Source: Anthoceros angustus
Lineage: Eukaryota; Streptophyta; Anthocerotopsida; Anthocerotales; Anthocerotaceae
Direction: 5' to 3'
Assembly: GCA_010909165.1 (NCBI GenBank)
Contig: VJWM01000173.1
Span: 1 to 64,000 of the forward strand
Length of the DNA: 64,000 nt
Shown: piece by piece, positions 34,830-47,470 of the stretch
Position numbering within the stretch: position 1 is the first letter of the stretch
How the letters are laid out: the number at the start of each line of letters is the position of its first letter
The notes under the pieces: generated by a model
Told to the model about the DNA's origin: nothing
The model's input: the letters and a program-made list of their open reading frames with translations, nothing else
Database searches by the model: none
Program-made: the position numbers and the translations under genes

Positions 34830-35960
34830 AACCTCGACGCTTAAAGTATGGGCATTTGATTTATTATTACTTTAAAATTAATACGGACATACAAAACTTA
34901 TACATGTACATTAATTGATTGTTTAAATTCCGCAAATCATTGTTCTTGTACCCACGTTCACCTCGCCCAATCGATTGCAAGCCCGTCACTTGCGAGAAGG
35001 GTCTGAACTTTGAAGCTTCGGATCCGAGAGGGCTTTATAACAATCTGCAATCACTGCCCCGCAAGATACATTTCACTTGGCTTGGTTCGGATTTGCAGCT
35101 GTGTCTATATCCAAATCGAAAATGAGTGCCATAATGGACCGTCTTCGGGGTCCTTCGCGAAGAGGGTCCAAAATTAGTGTCCATCAAAAATCACACCACT
35201 GGACAAGTGGACTGGTGGCATGAGTTCCTCCTTTTCAAAGATCTCTTGATTTGATGAGCATCATGTACAAGTCGGGGTAACAGCCTAGGAGTTGTCACTA
35301 GGCGGGTTGTCTTCCCGTCTTTTCAACTCCAGCTTCAACGGTTATCGTATGGGAATTGTGGAGAAAGGAATCCGTTAAAGCTCACTGGGACAGACTGGGA
35401 CGCAGAGGTAGTGGAGGCATATCATGACGAGATTGCTTCCACTGAGGCTGCAGTGGCCTTTCCCATCCCAGTGCAGTCACACCCAGCTGAAAGGTCCTGT
35501 CACTAGGGCGCTACATGCTGAGATGAAAAAAATCGGATATTCCATCTGCAGTTCGTGAATACTTTTTCTCACCTTCAGCTGAATCTGCTGCAGGATGTTC
35601 TGCGGTGGATAATCTTGGATTGTGACAGTCCAGAGGAGAGGGAGATACCAGATCATTCATGGGGTCAGTGATTTCTGAAACACATTGGCAATGGCAGACT
35701 CCCTTTTTTAGCCGCTGCTCATTGGCAGGTATGCCAGTCTGGAGGTTTGTTCTTCTCTTCCGTTTCTTAACCTTGCGCCATGCACCAGCAGGTGCAGGCT
35801 GATATTAGGAAACTGAAGACAGATCTGCATGCACTTGAGACTGACGCTGTTAGATTGAAAGGAAACCGCTGAAGGTGGGCGGGGAAGAAAGCATGGAAGT
35901 CAACCTACGGTCCATGATAGTTTACCAGTGACCCATGGCAGCTTTGATATGCTCCCTCGG
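34830..35960. other. Spacer downstream of the glycosyltransferase gene
   Basis: A 68-codon frame at 34919-35125 includes SLPRKIHFTWLGSDL, which faintly resembles the start of a sugar-transferase domain, but the frame breaks at once. The rest has no recognisable coding sequence. Confidence 0.35.
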
Positions 35961-35967
35961 AGTCCAC

Positions 35968-37498
35968 TCAACAAAGAATCTTGTCGTAGACACTGAGCAT
36001 TGTGGCTAAGCGCTCATACTTCTCTTTTGATTCGATTCCCCAGTATCTGGCAACAAAATCGCCTGCTCGGTAATGGTTAAGCTCATCGCCACATGGACTG
36101 TTCAAGTGCCTGCATGACAAGTCCAGAGGGTTAGGGGAGTTCAAGTGCCTGCATGACAAGTCCAGAAGGTTAGGGGAGTAAGGAGAGTGCAGCAGGGAGG
36201 AAGGACGAGTCGATACGTACCAAAATGGAATAATTGCAACATGCTCGCTAAACTCGTCAAAATGCTTCTCCCTGTAAAGTTGGATGGCATCATCTTCAGA
36301 CAGCTTGAAAAACAAGGAAGTCCGGAAGTATTTACACATAACCTCCAAGTACGCCTGTGGAAGAGCAAGCAGGCAGATACCTCTTAGAGATAGGCAAGCA
36401 AGACGGGAAAAGCAAGAGAGGTTGAAGGAGCAGGACCGCAGACCTTGGACCAACTTGTGCTCCTGACAATGAAAACCCCGGTGTCTATTGGGCCATTCAT
36501 GCTGGGTTGAACGTCTCGACCACCCAAGAAGTCAGAAGAGTAGATAACATCTTTGGTCGTCAAGTTGTAATCAGGCGTATTTATGATGCTCTCTATTGTG
36601 ACGGATAGGTTGTGGATCAAAGCATCGGAGTGCATGTGTACCACAATATCAGCAAAGCTTAACACCAGCATCAACGCGTTGGTTTTTGTCCAAGGAACAG
36701 GTGAGAACAAATCCAGGATAGTTGAAACCTCACAATAACGATACCCATGCTTGTATGCATATCCAAGCCTGTTCTTCCGTAATTGCTCTAAGAAGGCCTG
36801 CCATGAACTGGTATCAAACTCACTCTGACGCTGAACAAAACACAGGCTGGCAAATTACGGGGTGGCACTGCCCCTGCCCCTAGCAGTGCAGCTGGAGCAG
36901 CGAGCTGGCTTCGGGAGAAATGCGGCCAGGTCATACAATCTCCTTAAGCTATTTTATGCGGAGCCACACGCAGAACAAGCAAGGGTCCTAACACATGGCA
37001 TAAAAACAAATGATTCGGTGACAGAAGGGCAAAGCAAGCAACGCTGGGCGTGGTGGCACCAGGAAGGCAAAAGTACACACACCTGAGGTAGCCCTGGAGT
37101 GATTGACAGAATGGTGACGTTGCCGATGCCATAACACAAGGAATCGGGCCTCTCAATCCATCTCTGCATCAACTGTGTGCGATTTTCATGATGAGCAGCA
37201 GCCACGCGGACCGGAGTGTAAGATGCACGATCTGATTGTATAAGGAAATCAGCATAAGGGGTCCCAAGCCGCGCCAGGTGCTCTGCAGTGTACATTTCAG
37301 CTCATCAGCCTTGGTTGTGTCAAGCAAAGGTTGTGGGTGGTAGGGAGACAGACCAGTGGCGGAGGGAGCCAGGCGGGATCTGAACTGAGCCAATACGAAG
37401 TAGGCAGAGGCCCCAAGGAGCACGATATAGATGGAGCGGTAGAAACAACGACGCCACAGCGGCCCTCGTGTGCGAAGTCTGCGTTTAGGCGACCCCAT
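35968..37498 (-). CDS. Type II membrane glycosyltransferase, GT34 (GMA12/MNN10)-like, five exons
   Basis: Exon model, minus strand: 37498-37354, 37282-37083, 36830-36444, 36354-36221, 36109-35968. All introns are GT-AG (71, 252, 89, 111 bp), frame is kept throughout, giving 335 aa. The start MGSPKRRLRTRGPLWRR is chosen because a basic head followed by one membrane span (about residues 22-39, SIYIVLLGASAYFVLAQF) is typical of Golgi transferases; an upstream in-frame Met at 37594 would add 32 residues. The core contains RLGYAYKHGYRYCEVS, PWTKTNALMLVLSFADIVVH, MHSDALIHNLSVTIESII, NGPIDTGVFIVRSTSWSK and HYRAGDFVARYWG, the order seen in GT34 enzymes. These add galactose or xylose to glycans. The metal-binding DxD is present only as HSD. 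Family assignment is by motif order, moderately sure. Confidence 0.65.
36101..36178 (-). repeat. 39-bp tandem duplication across a splice acceptor
   Basis: TTCAAGTGCCTGCATGACAA starts at 36101 and again at 36140. On the coding (minus) strand each copy carries TGGACTTGTCATGCAG followed by GCACTTGAA, so the last intron of the glycosyltransferase gene has two equal acceptors 39 nt apart. Confidence 0.9.
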
Positions 37499-37599
37499 GG
37501 CAAATGCCACAAGACAACTCCCTGCGTGAGCATTTTGCAACTTAGGGTTAGCTTTGTCTCGGTGACATTTGGTAGCAAGCTTGGAGGAATCCATCTTCT

Positions 37600-38230
37600 A
37601 AGCTGTCTCCCCATGTACAGTTCATAGACGGCTTTCTTTGTCATTCAAACGCGCAGAGCATCTTCCAAAGGCATAAACGCTAGGATACCTCCTGCACTCG
37701 CTGCTTGTTCTTCTGTTCTCCGTACGACTGTAGTAGTCCATGCCTTCGCATCGTGGGATGTACATACAATGCCTTCGGGGTCCTGTCCTTGGTACATCAG
37801 TCCTTGGGTGAGTAGTTGCCATCGCTGACAGCGTCCGATGCAATGTCAGGAGTCCATGGATATGGAGTCCCTTACAAACGTAATTTCCGTAGCTAGTCTA
37901 GTCCATCTGAGGATGGTTCGCTCACTCACACATCTGGCTGTAGAGCAGTCGGCGCGTGCAGCATCCATGCTCACAGCATACTCTGACGCTGCAACTGTAT
38001 AACCACTAGGTACCAGCGAGGTGCAAATCAAAAGAATTTGGCTATGGCAATCGCTAAGCCTTCTGGCTGCCGATAGGTATGGTGGGAGCGTGGAAATCAA
38101 AACAAACCCGCGGAAGTGTCACAATCATCATGGGTCGATGATGACTCCAGACGTGGGACAGATCCCACTTTCAGTTTGGAAACTACCTTCTCACTCTTGG
38201 GATCCTTCTTTATCCCCAAACACATAAGTA
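37600..38230. other. Upstream region of the glycosyltransferase gene
   Basis: No conserved open frame is visible. It probably contains the promoter and 5' leader of the minus-strand glycosyltransferase gene. Confidence 0.35.
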
Positions 38231-38234
38231 CACA

Positions 38235-38669
38235 CTAGTGCGTGACTCCATGCCTGTCTTTCATTAGACCTCCATGACTGCATGTTGCTAGTACGCTAAG
38301 GTATGCCGTTGTGTGGTCCAGATCAAGCACCAGTTCACTGTGTGCTTCACTGGTGTAGCCTGTAACGAGTGCACTCCATTCGAGGAAATCTCTTGCGTTC
38401 ATCTCATCAAATACCTGCCGTGCATCAAGCGCGCATGCTCCCACACTTTCCTTACATGTTGATCAACCTGCAGGCTACCTTCGAGCTCGTTTTCTGTGAT
38501 CTCTGCATGTAACTGCAGCCTTCCCACATGCAAAGCCCCGCATGCCTGCAGGAGGCTCACAAATGTCACAGCATCGGGTACCGCGATGCCTTCCTTGCAT
38601 CCTTGCATAGCACTGTGACGACAGAGGGCCTCGTTTTCTCATGACCTCGTTCTCCGATCCGCACATCAA
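38235..38669 (-). pseudogene. Pentatricopeptide repeat (PPR) protein fragment
   Basis: Minus-strand frames give AVPDAVTFVSLLQACGALHV, then LHAEITENELEGSLQVDQHV, then DARQVFDEMNARDFLEWSAL followed by VTGYTS, then YLSVLATCSHGGLM. These are typical P/L/S-type PPR motifs of plant organelle RNA-editing and processing factors. They lie in different frames with deletions, and no complete PPR gene surrounds them, so this is a relic of a retrocopy or decayed gene. Confidence 0.8.
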
Positions 38670-38699
38670 GCTGCATGCACAAAGTGATGCGGCGGGTAC

Positions 38700-40625
38700 G
38701 GTTTAAAATGAAATTGTCTGAAATTTACATTTTACATCATGGTTTAGCTTAGTTCGGTCATGTGGCAAGTTTGTTGCACTATCTTGCAACGCAAGTTATG
38801 GATTTGTATTATGCTTAGAAATATGCGTTGTCAACTTCCTACCGTGTCATTGTTAAAATACAATAGGTATTTGGATGAGGTCCTAAAATACAACAGGGAT
38901 TTGGGTGAGATCCTAAAATACAATAAGGTTTTGGGAGGGTCTAAATAGCTTAGGCAAATAGACACACATACTTTAAGAACGCCGTAGTTAAGCGCTCTAC
39001 ACTATAAGCGGGATCTAGATGGGGTACCTAGAGAGGAATGCCTCTAGTGCTAGTAGCCTAGTTTACTCCATGGAGCAAGTCGCCCAGAGTACCGAGTCCC
39101 ATAGCGGCATGCCCATCCAAATAATTTATTTGAAGTCCACTTTTAGTGGACTTCAAATAAATTGTTTGTTTGTTTGTTAGCTTGTTGTAAAGTTCGTAAT
39201 GCTATTTTAAAATTGTGAGTTTGTGAGTTGTTGAGATCGTAATTTTCAATTACAACATAGCATTTGGGCAAGTTCGTATCTAATAAACTTCAAAAGTGTA
39301 CTTTGCAACACCCATACCCATTTACTAAAGTTGTGTCCTATGCATGGGATAGATTTAAGAGGCCACTTCATTACCCAAATTTAAAAGTGAAATAATTTCA
39401 GGTTATATAATTATTTATACAAAGATTGAAAAAAATATATGTTTTCAGTATCCGTGGATAATGTGACAATAGGTTTGTGGTTGTGGTTTGAGAGTACAAT
39501 CACATACCCAATACAGTCGGCCTTCCCTAATTGGGAACTCTATACATGGGATTCCTCTCCAAATGGGACCTCCCATCCTACTCCCTTTAGTTTACAATGT
39601 AATAAATGGGACTTTTCCCTAAATGATAATTGGGACCTTTTGAAACATACATTCATGTTAGTTTCACCTCCCTAAATGGGATTTTTAATTTTTTTACTAA
39701 AAAAAGAAAAAAACAGAAAGAAAAAAGAATCAATTATTTCAGAGCACAATAGATTTTTAGGTGTGATTTGAAGACTCTTAAGCTAAGCTTTTTCCTTTAT
39801 GATAGGTAGAGGTTTTGATGTTGCTTAGAGAGAGTGCTAGCTTTCAAACAACTATATAGAGAAGTGGTAAAAGTTATTTTTAGTGAAACCTATCAATCAA
39901 AATTTTAATTTTTTGGGTATTTTTTGATTTTTTAGAATTTATAATATTTTTATGATTTTTAAATAGGGAAAATATAATCGGGACACCTCCCTTAATGGGA
40001 CCTCTAAAGGTACTCCGAACCAGTCCCAATTAGGGGGGGTGTATTTTGGTATACTCACATACGTACATACTGACCATTTTCAGCTGTGTACATAAATACC
40101 TATAGTATCTACGTGGGTGCCCAAGGGGGAGACATATGACAATTTGGCTGTCACTGTCGAATACGGAAAGCTATGACAGTTTGGCCTGTCACTGTCGAAT
40201 ACGATCGCCTCCCCGATGAAATATGCAGTACGTACGAATCCCAGTTTGCACGGATTCTCATAACAATGTCGTTCACTCCCGTACACTTTCACGTTTACCA
40301 GTGGAGAGTTTCCTCCGCATATTCATGAGAGCATGTGATCGCCAAGGCTCAGCTTGCAGTTTATAGATCTTTATTCGCTTTCTCCAGGAGCAGTTTTGTA
40401 ACGATTCCACCGACCTTTCCCACTTTCTTTCCAGCATAAAGAAATGCTAATCGTTGTCGTCTGAGATGTCATAAGCGGGAATCCGATCCAGGGTGGAACG
40501 TCCATTCGCTCCCTGGCGTTTGTGAGGTGGGATTTGTGTCGCAAACGCGCTTTTGATCGATCCACTTGGAGCCTCTGCTCTGGCCGCACGAAGCTGCTAC
40601 TTGCCGCGAGTCCGGCCAGCAGCTA
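38700..40625. other. AT-rich intergenic region
   Basis: Contains three imperfect copies of a 32-bp repeat (ACAATAGGTATTTGGATGAG and variants, 38858-38940), a perfect hairpin at 39123-39163, and several AAATGGGACCTCCC-like motifs between 39520 and 40030 that suggest a decayed MITE. No gene was seen. Confidence 0.5.
39123..39163. repeat. Perfect 19-bp hairpin with 3-nt loop
   Basis: AATTTATTTGAAGTCCACT is followed by TTT and its exact complement AGTGGACTTCAAATAAATT. The stem is perfect with a tiny loop. It may be the core of a MITE or a collapsed inverted duplication. A T-rich tract follows on the right, but no transcript evidence is available. Confidence 0.9.
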
Positions 40626-40631
40626 CACCAC

Positions 40632-42729
<2,098 letters not shown>

Positions 42730-42734
42730 AGCGG

Positions 42735-44675
42735 AGCTGCGATTGCTGCCAGTCGCTCGAGAGATTTATGTCGTTACTAGGGTTTTGGGTTTTTCGCAAA
42801 GGTTTCCCAATGGCAGAAAACGCCAATAGGAATGGAAGTCCTCAGAGAGGGACGAACTCTCTCTTTGGTGTGCTTGCCTGATAGAAACTCGCGAGGGGAT
42901 TCGCATGTTCCCAGGGATTAGGGTTTATGATGGTAAATCCCACACTCCTCCTGTGGAGACGGAGGCTGAACTATGCTGATGCTTATTTGTGAAAGCCGTG
43001 ACTGGCTGAGATGGCCTCCGCTGCTTATGCAGGCATGAAACTTACAACAGTGTCATGGCGAGGGTTTAGTGCGAGGCCAGTTTGCAACCGGGGCTGTGAT
43101 GCACATGTGGTTGAGCTCCGAAACATGACATGGTCTTCTGCTCGTGGGCCTGGGCCTGGCCTGGCACACAGTCTATCAGTGACTCTCGTTGCGCGCGTGC
43201 AGATGGTGCCGGAAAGAGAAGATGCCCTTGGCAAGTTGTTCAAGAAGAGAAGGGCTGCAGAAACGTGGGTCCCGTTGCAGTGAGCTTGGTAAGGAGTGGT
43301 GGAGCTCCGTCTCCAATGAAAGTAGGAGGAGATGTTTGACGAAGTGCCAGTTCCATCTGGACTGCGGCGGGGACGACGTGGGCGAGTAGGACGACGAGCG
43401 TCAGCGCCACAACTGACATGAGGGGTGGACGGTGGCCGCTGCCCATTGTACCTTCCAGGCGGACGAGCTGTTATGGATACCTATGAGATAATATCTGGAC
43501 AGGGCCAATATTTTATTATGATCGTATCTCTTTCTGAGAGGATACAATATTATTGCCCCTTCCACATTCTTCACATGAGGCCACCCAGCACAAAATCTAG
43601 ATTCTGTTGATTCGAGACGCGGAGCTCCTGCAACTGCTGATGTATGTATGTCAATCTATGTACATGCCCTCTAGCTGTAACATCTACTTTACTGACACAG
43701 TACGGACTACGGACTGACATATGGGCTCGACCCTGGGAGATAAATGGAGCCTGAAAGTTTTGATGGTTCTATCTACATACATGTACGTAGCTTTGAATCC
43801 GGGGAAGAAGTAGAAGTGAAGTAAATCCTCAGGGAGTAGCATCAGGCAAACCTGCTCGACCTTGATCATGCGGCACCTCTGGGAAGAGATTTGTGTCTCT
43901 CTTGAGGGAATGAGGGACCGTTTCTTCGTGCTGGTTGGGTTCACCGGACATAGACTGCCTAAGGTTCAGATCGCTAACTTGCGGTGTATCATGAATGCAG
44001 GAAGGAAATAAAGGCACCCAGATGAGCTGAAGGTGATCGGTGTGATGTGCCGGTGCAAGGATTTTAGTAGCATGTATGGGTGGTTGCACCTTATTGCTGA
44101 CATGGCGAGTTGGCGCTGGTTCACTACCAGCTCAGCTCAGGCTGAGAGATATCCAGTGCATCACAGGATTGGCTTGCAAAGCTGGCCAGAACGTACCCAC
44201 GCAGGACACTCAGGCGTTGACGCAACAGGCTACATACAACCCAGTCTCACATCACAGCAACCACCCAGGCCACCGGCACTTGAAGCTCAGATTGTGCCAC
44301 CCAGCTACAAATTTGTGAAACTTGTGTGGCAGCCATTCTCCATGATGAACTCAGCGAGCCGGCCCTCGCCTTCAGGACACAGCCTTACTCCAAGCCGCAT
44401 TGATGACTGCGCGCGAGAAAGCGAGAAAGCAGCAAATGCTCATGCCGGAAGGGCAGGACAAGCCTTTACACCTTACACATTCACTCACCGATGCCAGAAT
44501 GATGGCAGGAGCCCAAAAGCCGGCAGGCACCAGCCTCACGCATTTGACACCAGCATGACATCACTGAGTGGCCCTGAAGCCGTGCAGGACGAGACAAGCT
44601 GCTCCCTGGAGCTTCATAAGCTTGCCATCTGAACACTGAGCACTGAGAGAAGGTTCCCATCTTGCATCCAACACA
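42735..44675. other. Intergenic region upstream of TRM8
   Basis: Holds the probable 5' leader and promoter of the minus-strand methyltransferase gene. A minus-strand frame at 43419-43240 begins MSVVALTLVVLLAHVVPAAV, which looks like a signal peptide followed by about 40 residues, but nothing else supports it. A 199-codon plus-strand frame (44033-44632) has no recognisable motif. Confidence 0.4.
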
Positions 44676-44720
44676 ACCATGAGGAAGCCGTCCACCAATT
44701 ATACCTCCGGAAGTGGTGCG

Positions 44721-44867
44721 ATGGCGAAGAAACGCACACTGCTGCTCTTGGGCCTGGCAGCGGCCCTGTACCTGATGCTCGTGGCGTCCGGCGAAGGGGC
44801 TCCCCGCGGCGGCAGGCTCCTGCCGAAAGCGGCAGCCTGCGTGCGATGGCGGCGATCGGGAATTTGA
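44721..44867 (+). CDS. Possible small secreted peptide, 48 aa
   Basis: From the Met at 44721 the frame reads MAKKRTLLLLGLAAALYLML, then VASGEGAPRGGRLLPKAAA and a basic end CVRWRRSGI. This is a basic head, a hydrophobic core and a small-residue cleavage region (about VASGEG), then a short basic mature part, the layout of plant signalling or antimicrobial peptide precursors. An upstream in-frame Met at 44679 would add 14 polar residues and spoil the signal, so the second Met is preferred. Only one cysteine is present. Short length makes chance possible. Confidence 0.4.
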   Translation: MAKKRTLLLLGLAAALYLMLVASGEGAPRGGRLLPKAAACVRWRRSGI

Positions 44868-45054
44868 GCTCCTTCCGTCGATTGAGGAGAAGCTCGTGCA
44901 AGCTACATAGCTGTTAGGTTAGCATGCAAGCAGCCCCCGCTGCATGCATGTACATATGTATATATGCTATGCCCGGATGATGTTATTCCGGGGTTTCAAC
45001 CAATGATAAACGAAAATTTCACTCGCTGAGAAAAAACTGTGTGAAGCGTCTTCT

Positions 45055-45139
45055 TGATTGTGCGATTGTGCGATTGTGCGATTGTGCGAGTCGAGGAAGA
45101 GGAAGAGGAAGAGGAAGAGGAAGAGGAAGAGGAAGAGGG
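45055..45139. repeat. GATTGTGCG repeat followed by (GGAAGA)n
   Basis: Four copies of a 9-bp unit GATTGTGCG, then about eight copies of a purine hexamer GAGGAA. The adjoining Arg/Gly- or Arg/Lys-rich frames are the repeat translated. Confidence 0.95.
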
Positions 45140-45867
45140 AGATGGCGCATGACGCGTGCCAGCTTCACAAGCATCACGACCGAGGGCGGAGTCCGGACAG
45201 GACAGGCGGTGTGGACTGGAGCGCAGACTGTGAGAACGAGGTTGTAGCAGTGGAGTCTGGCAGAGGCTCCGCCGTGCATTAGCGAGCAGCGGTGTGCGGG
45301 GGTTAATGGACATCATCAGGGGCCTGCTGTGCGGAGTGTGTCTGGAGTGTGGCTGGCACGCTGTACTGTACAGGCGTGCGGAACGGACGGTGTTCTGCGA
45401 TGATCCTGGCCAGTCCCGAGGCAGTCCTACTGTGGTACTTTGTTTGCTGGCCTTTGCCAGTTTGGCTGCCTGCGAGAGCTGTCTCCAGTGTGCTTAGGGC
45501 CTGGCAGTGGCAGGCGCAGGCACAAGCACAAGCACAAGCACAGGCAGCTACGGCCGGTGGCGTCACATGAATTGATTAGGCAGAGGGGAGGAGCATGATT
45601 GGCACTGGAGCTGCAGGCATGTGTGATGAGAGCGAGAGAGGACTGGAGTCTGGACTCGGACTCATGACCGACCTCCACTCACGGCCTCGTGTCAGGGTTT
45701 CAAGGTTTACCAGTCTTCGATGAGACACCCGGCATGGGGGGCATGTCGAGGCATGGCACAGGGCAAGGCATGGCATCCAAGTGCAAGAGAGAGGACATGG
45801 CAGGCAGCAGGCTCATCACGGGAGGAGACGGGGAAAAAGGGAAAGGGAAAGGGAAAGGGAATGTTCC

Positions 45868-46608
45868 CTCCCTCTCTCTCGCTCTTGGCTCCGAGTCCTG
45901 TTGTTTCCGCACTCGGGCTCTGCTTGTGTCGCTCCCGAGGTCCGCATGCTGTTGCACCGAATTTGGGTGTAGGCCACGTTTGTAGGCCCCGCAGCACAGC
46001 GCGCTCCTCTGCCTTTCTCTCTGATCTCGCACATACGCCGCGCCCGGCCCCCGCAGCAGTTGCTTTCCTTTCCTGTCTGCCGCAGGTGCGAGCCCGTGCA
46101 GCTGGGCGCACCACCAGACTGGCAGAGAAAGACCGGCAAACACCCGCCTTCAAACATGCCCACCACCAGCACCACCAGCATCAGGAGCTGGGCTGGAGCT
46201 GGAGCTGGAGCTGCGCCCTGCATCCTCCGCCCTCCACTTCCCTCTCTCTCGCTCTTGGCTCCGAGTCCTGTTGTTTCCGCACTCGGGCTCTGCTTGTGTC
46301 GCTCCCGAGGTCCGCATGCTGTTGCACCGAATTTGGGTGTAGGCCACGTTTGTAGGCCCCAGCACAGCGCTCCTCTGCCTTTCTCTCTGATCTCGCACAT
46401 ACGCCGCGCCCGGCCCTGCAGCAGTTGCTTTCCTTTCCTGTCTGCCGCAGGTGCGAGCCCGTGCAGCTGGGCGCACCACCAGACTGGCAGAGAAAGACCG
46501 GCAAACACCCGCCTTCAAACATGCCCACCACCAGCACCACCAGCATCAGGAGCTGGGCTGGAGCTGGAGCTGGAGCTGCGCCCTGCATCCTCCGCCCTCC
46601 ACTTCCCT
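45868..46608. repeat. Tandem duplication, unit about 365 bp
   Basis: CTCTCTCTCGCTCTTGGCTC at 45872 recurs near 46242, and GGCAGAGAAAGACCGGCAAA at 46121 recurs at 46486. The two copies are nearly identical apart from small indels, so the duplication is recent. Each copy ends with GGAGCTGGAGCTGGAGCTGC. The open frames on either strand are copies of the same non-conserved sequence. Confidence 0.9.
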
Positions 46609-46669
46609 CTCTCTCACACATTGCAGATCCCTTGTCTTCTCGTGTAGTGTGGTCTTGCATCGTGGATGG

Positions 46670-46671
<2 letters not shown>

Positions 46672-46717
<46 letters not shown>
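46672..46717. repeat. (TG)n microsatellite
   Basis: About 22 uninterrupted TG dinucleotides directly follow the 365-bp tandem duplication. The Cys/Val and Thr/His frames across it are artefacts. Confidence 0.97.
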
Positions 46718-46720
<3 letters not shown>

Positions 46721-47156
46721 GATACCAAAAGCGCGCCTCCTGACATGGACGGTGAGGTTTGGCAGAAAGGTGAGAAGGCAGCGAGCGGGCATAGCCAGTG
46801 CCACCAGGGCCATGACCAGGACCAGGTAGATGGGCGGGACACTCTCGCAACGGCCCGCCAAGGAAGTAAAGACGGACAACAACATCGCCAGCGATCTGCC
46901 CATCAGTGCAGCCCACCGGTTGAAACACAACCACCATCATCACCCGAACTCGTTGCAACAAGAAACTGCATCGGGATCGGTTTGGGTTGCTAATGCTGCC
47001 AGCCAGCCTCACGCTGCCTGCCTCGTCTGCCCTCTCTCCCGCCATGGCATCTTGTCATCACCTGCGCACAAGAATAATTAATTGCAGCAAAGGGGAATAA
47101 AGAGCAGCAATATAATATAACCCATTCTTCCAGCCAGTCAACCAATATCACTCCTT

Positions 47157-47470
47157 CGTGCCTGCTCAAGCCTGCCAAACCATTTCTCAGCCTTTTGCTT
47201 ACGCACTTGTGACACAGACAAACTCCACTCCACAATGCCTGCTCAAGCGTACTAAACCATTTCACAGCCTTTGACACAGGAAAATCTCTACGCCACAATG
47301 CTTGCTCAAGCCCACTAAACCATTTCTCAGCCTTCTGCTCACGCACTCGTGTGACACTAGACAGACTGCACGCCACAAAGACAAATTCCACTCCACAATG
47401 TCTGCTCAGGCTTACGTCCTAAACCATTTCTCAGCCTTTTGCTCAAGCCCTTGTGACACAAGACAAACTC
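47157..47470. repeat. Tandem repeat at the 3' end of the MAPKKK gene, four copies
   Basis: Units carrying CCTGCTCAAGCC, then AAACCATTTCTCAGCCTTTT, then a CACTCGTGTGACA-like segment and ACAAACTCCACTCCACAATG start near 47160, 47238, 47300 and 47398, period about 60-100 bp. The last unit overlaps the final codons of the kinase reading frame. Confidence 0.85.

Noticed and set aside
34919-35125. SLPRKIHFTWLG as a sugar-transferase start
   Set aside because: The likeness covers about 15 residues, the frame stops soon after and no further domain follows.
45700-46930. Open frames of 150-250 codons on both strands
   Set aside because: They arise from the 365-bp duplication and the TG tract; neither strand shows a conserved motif.
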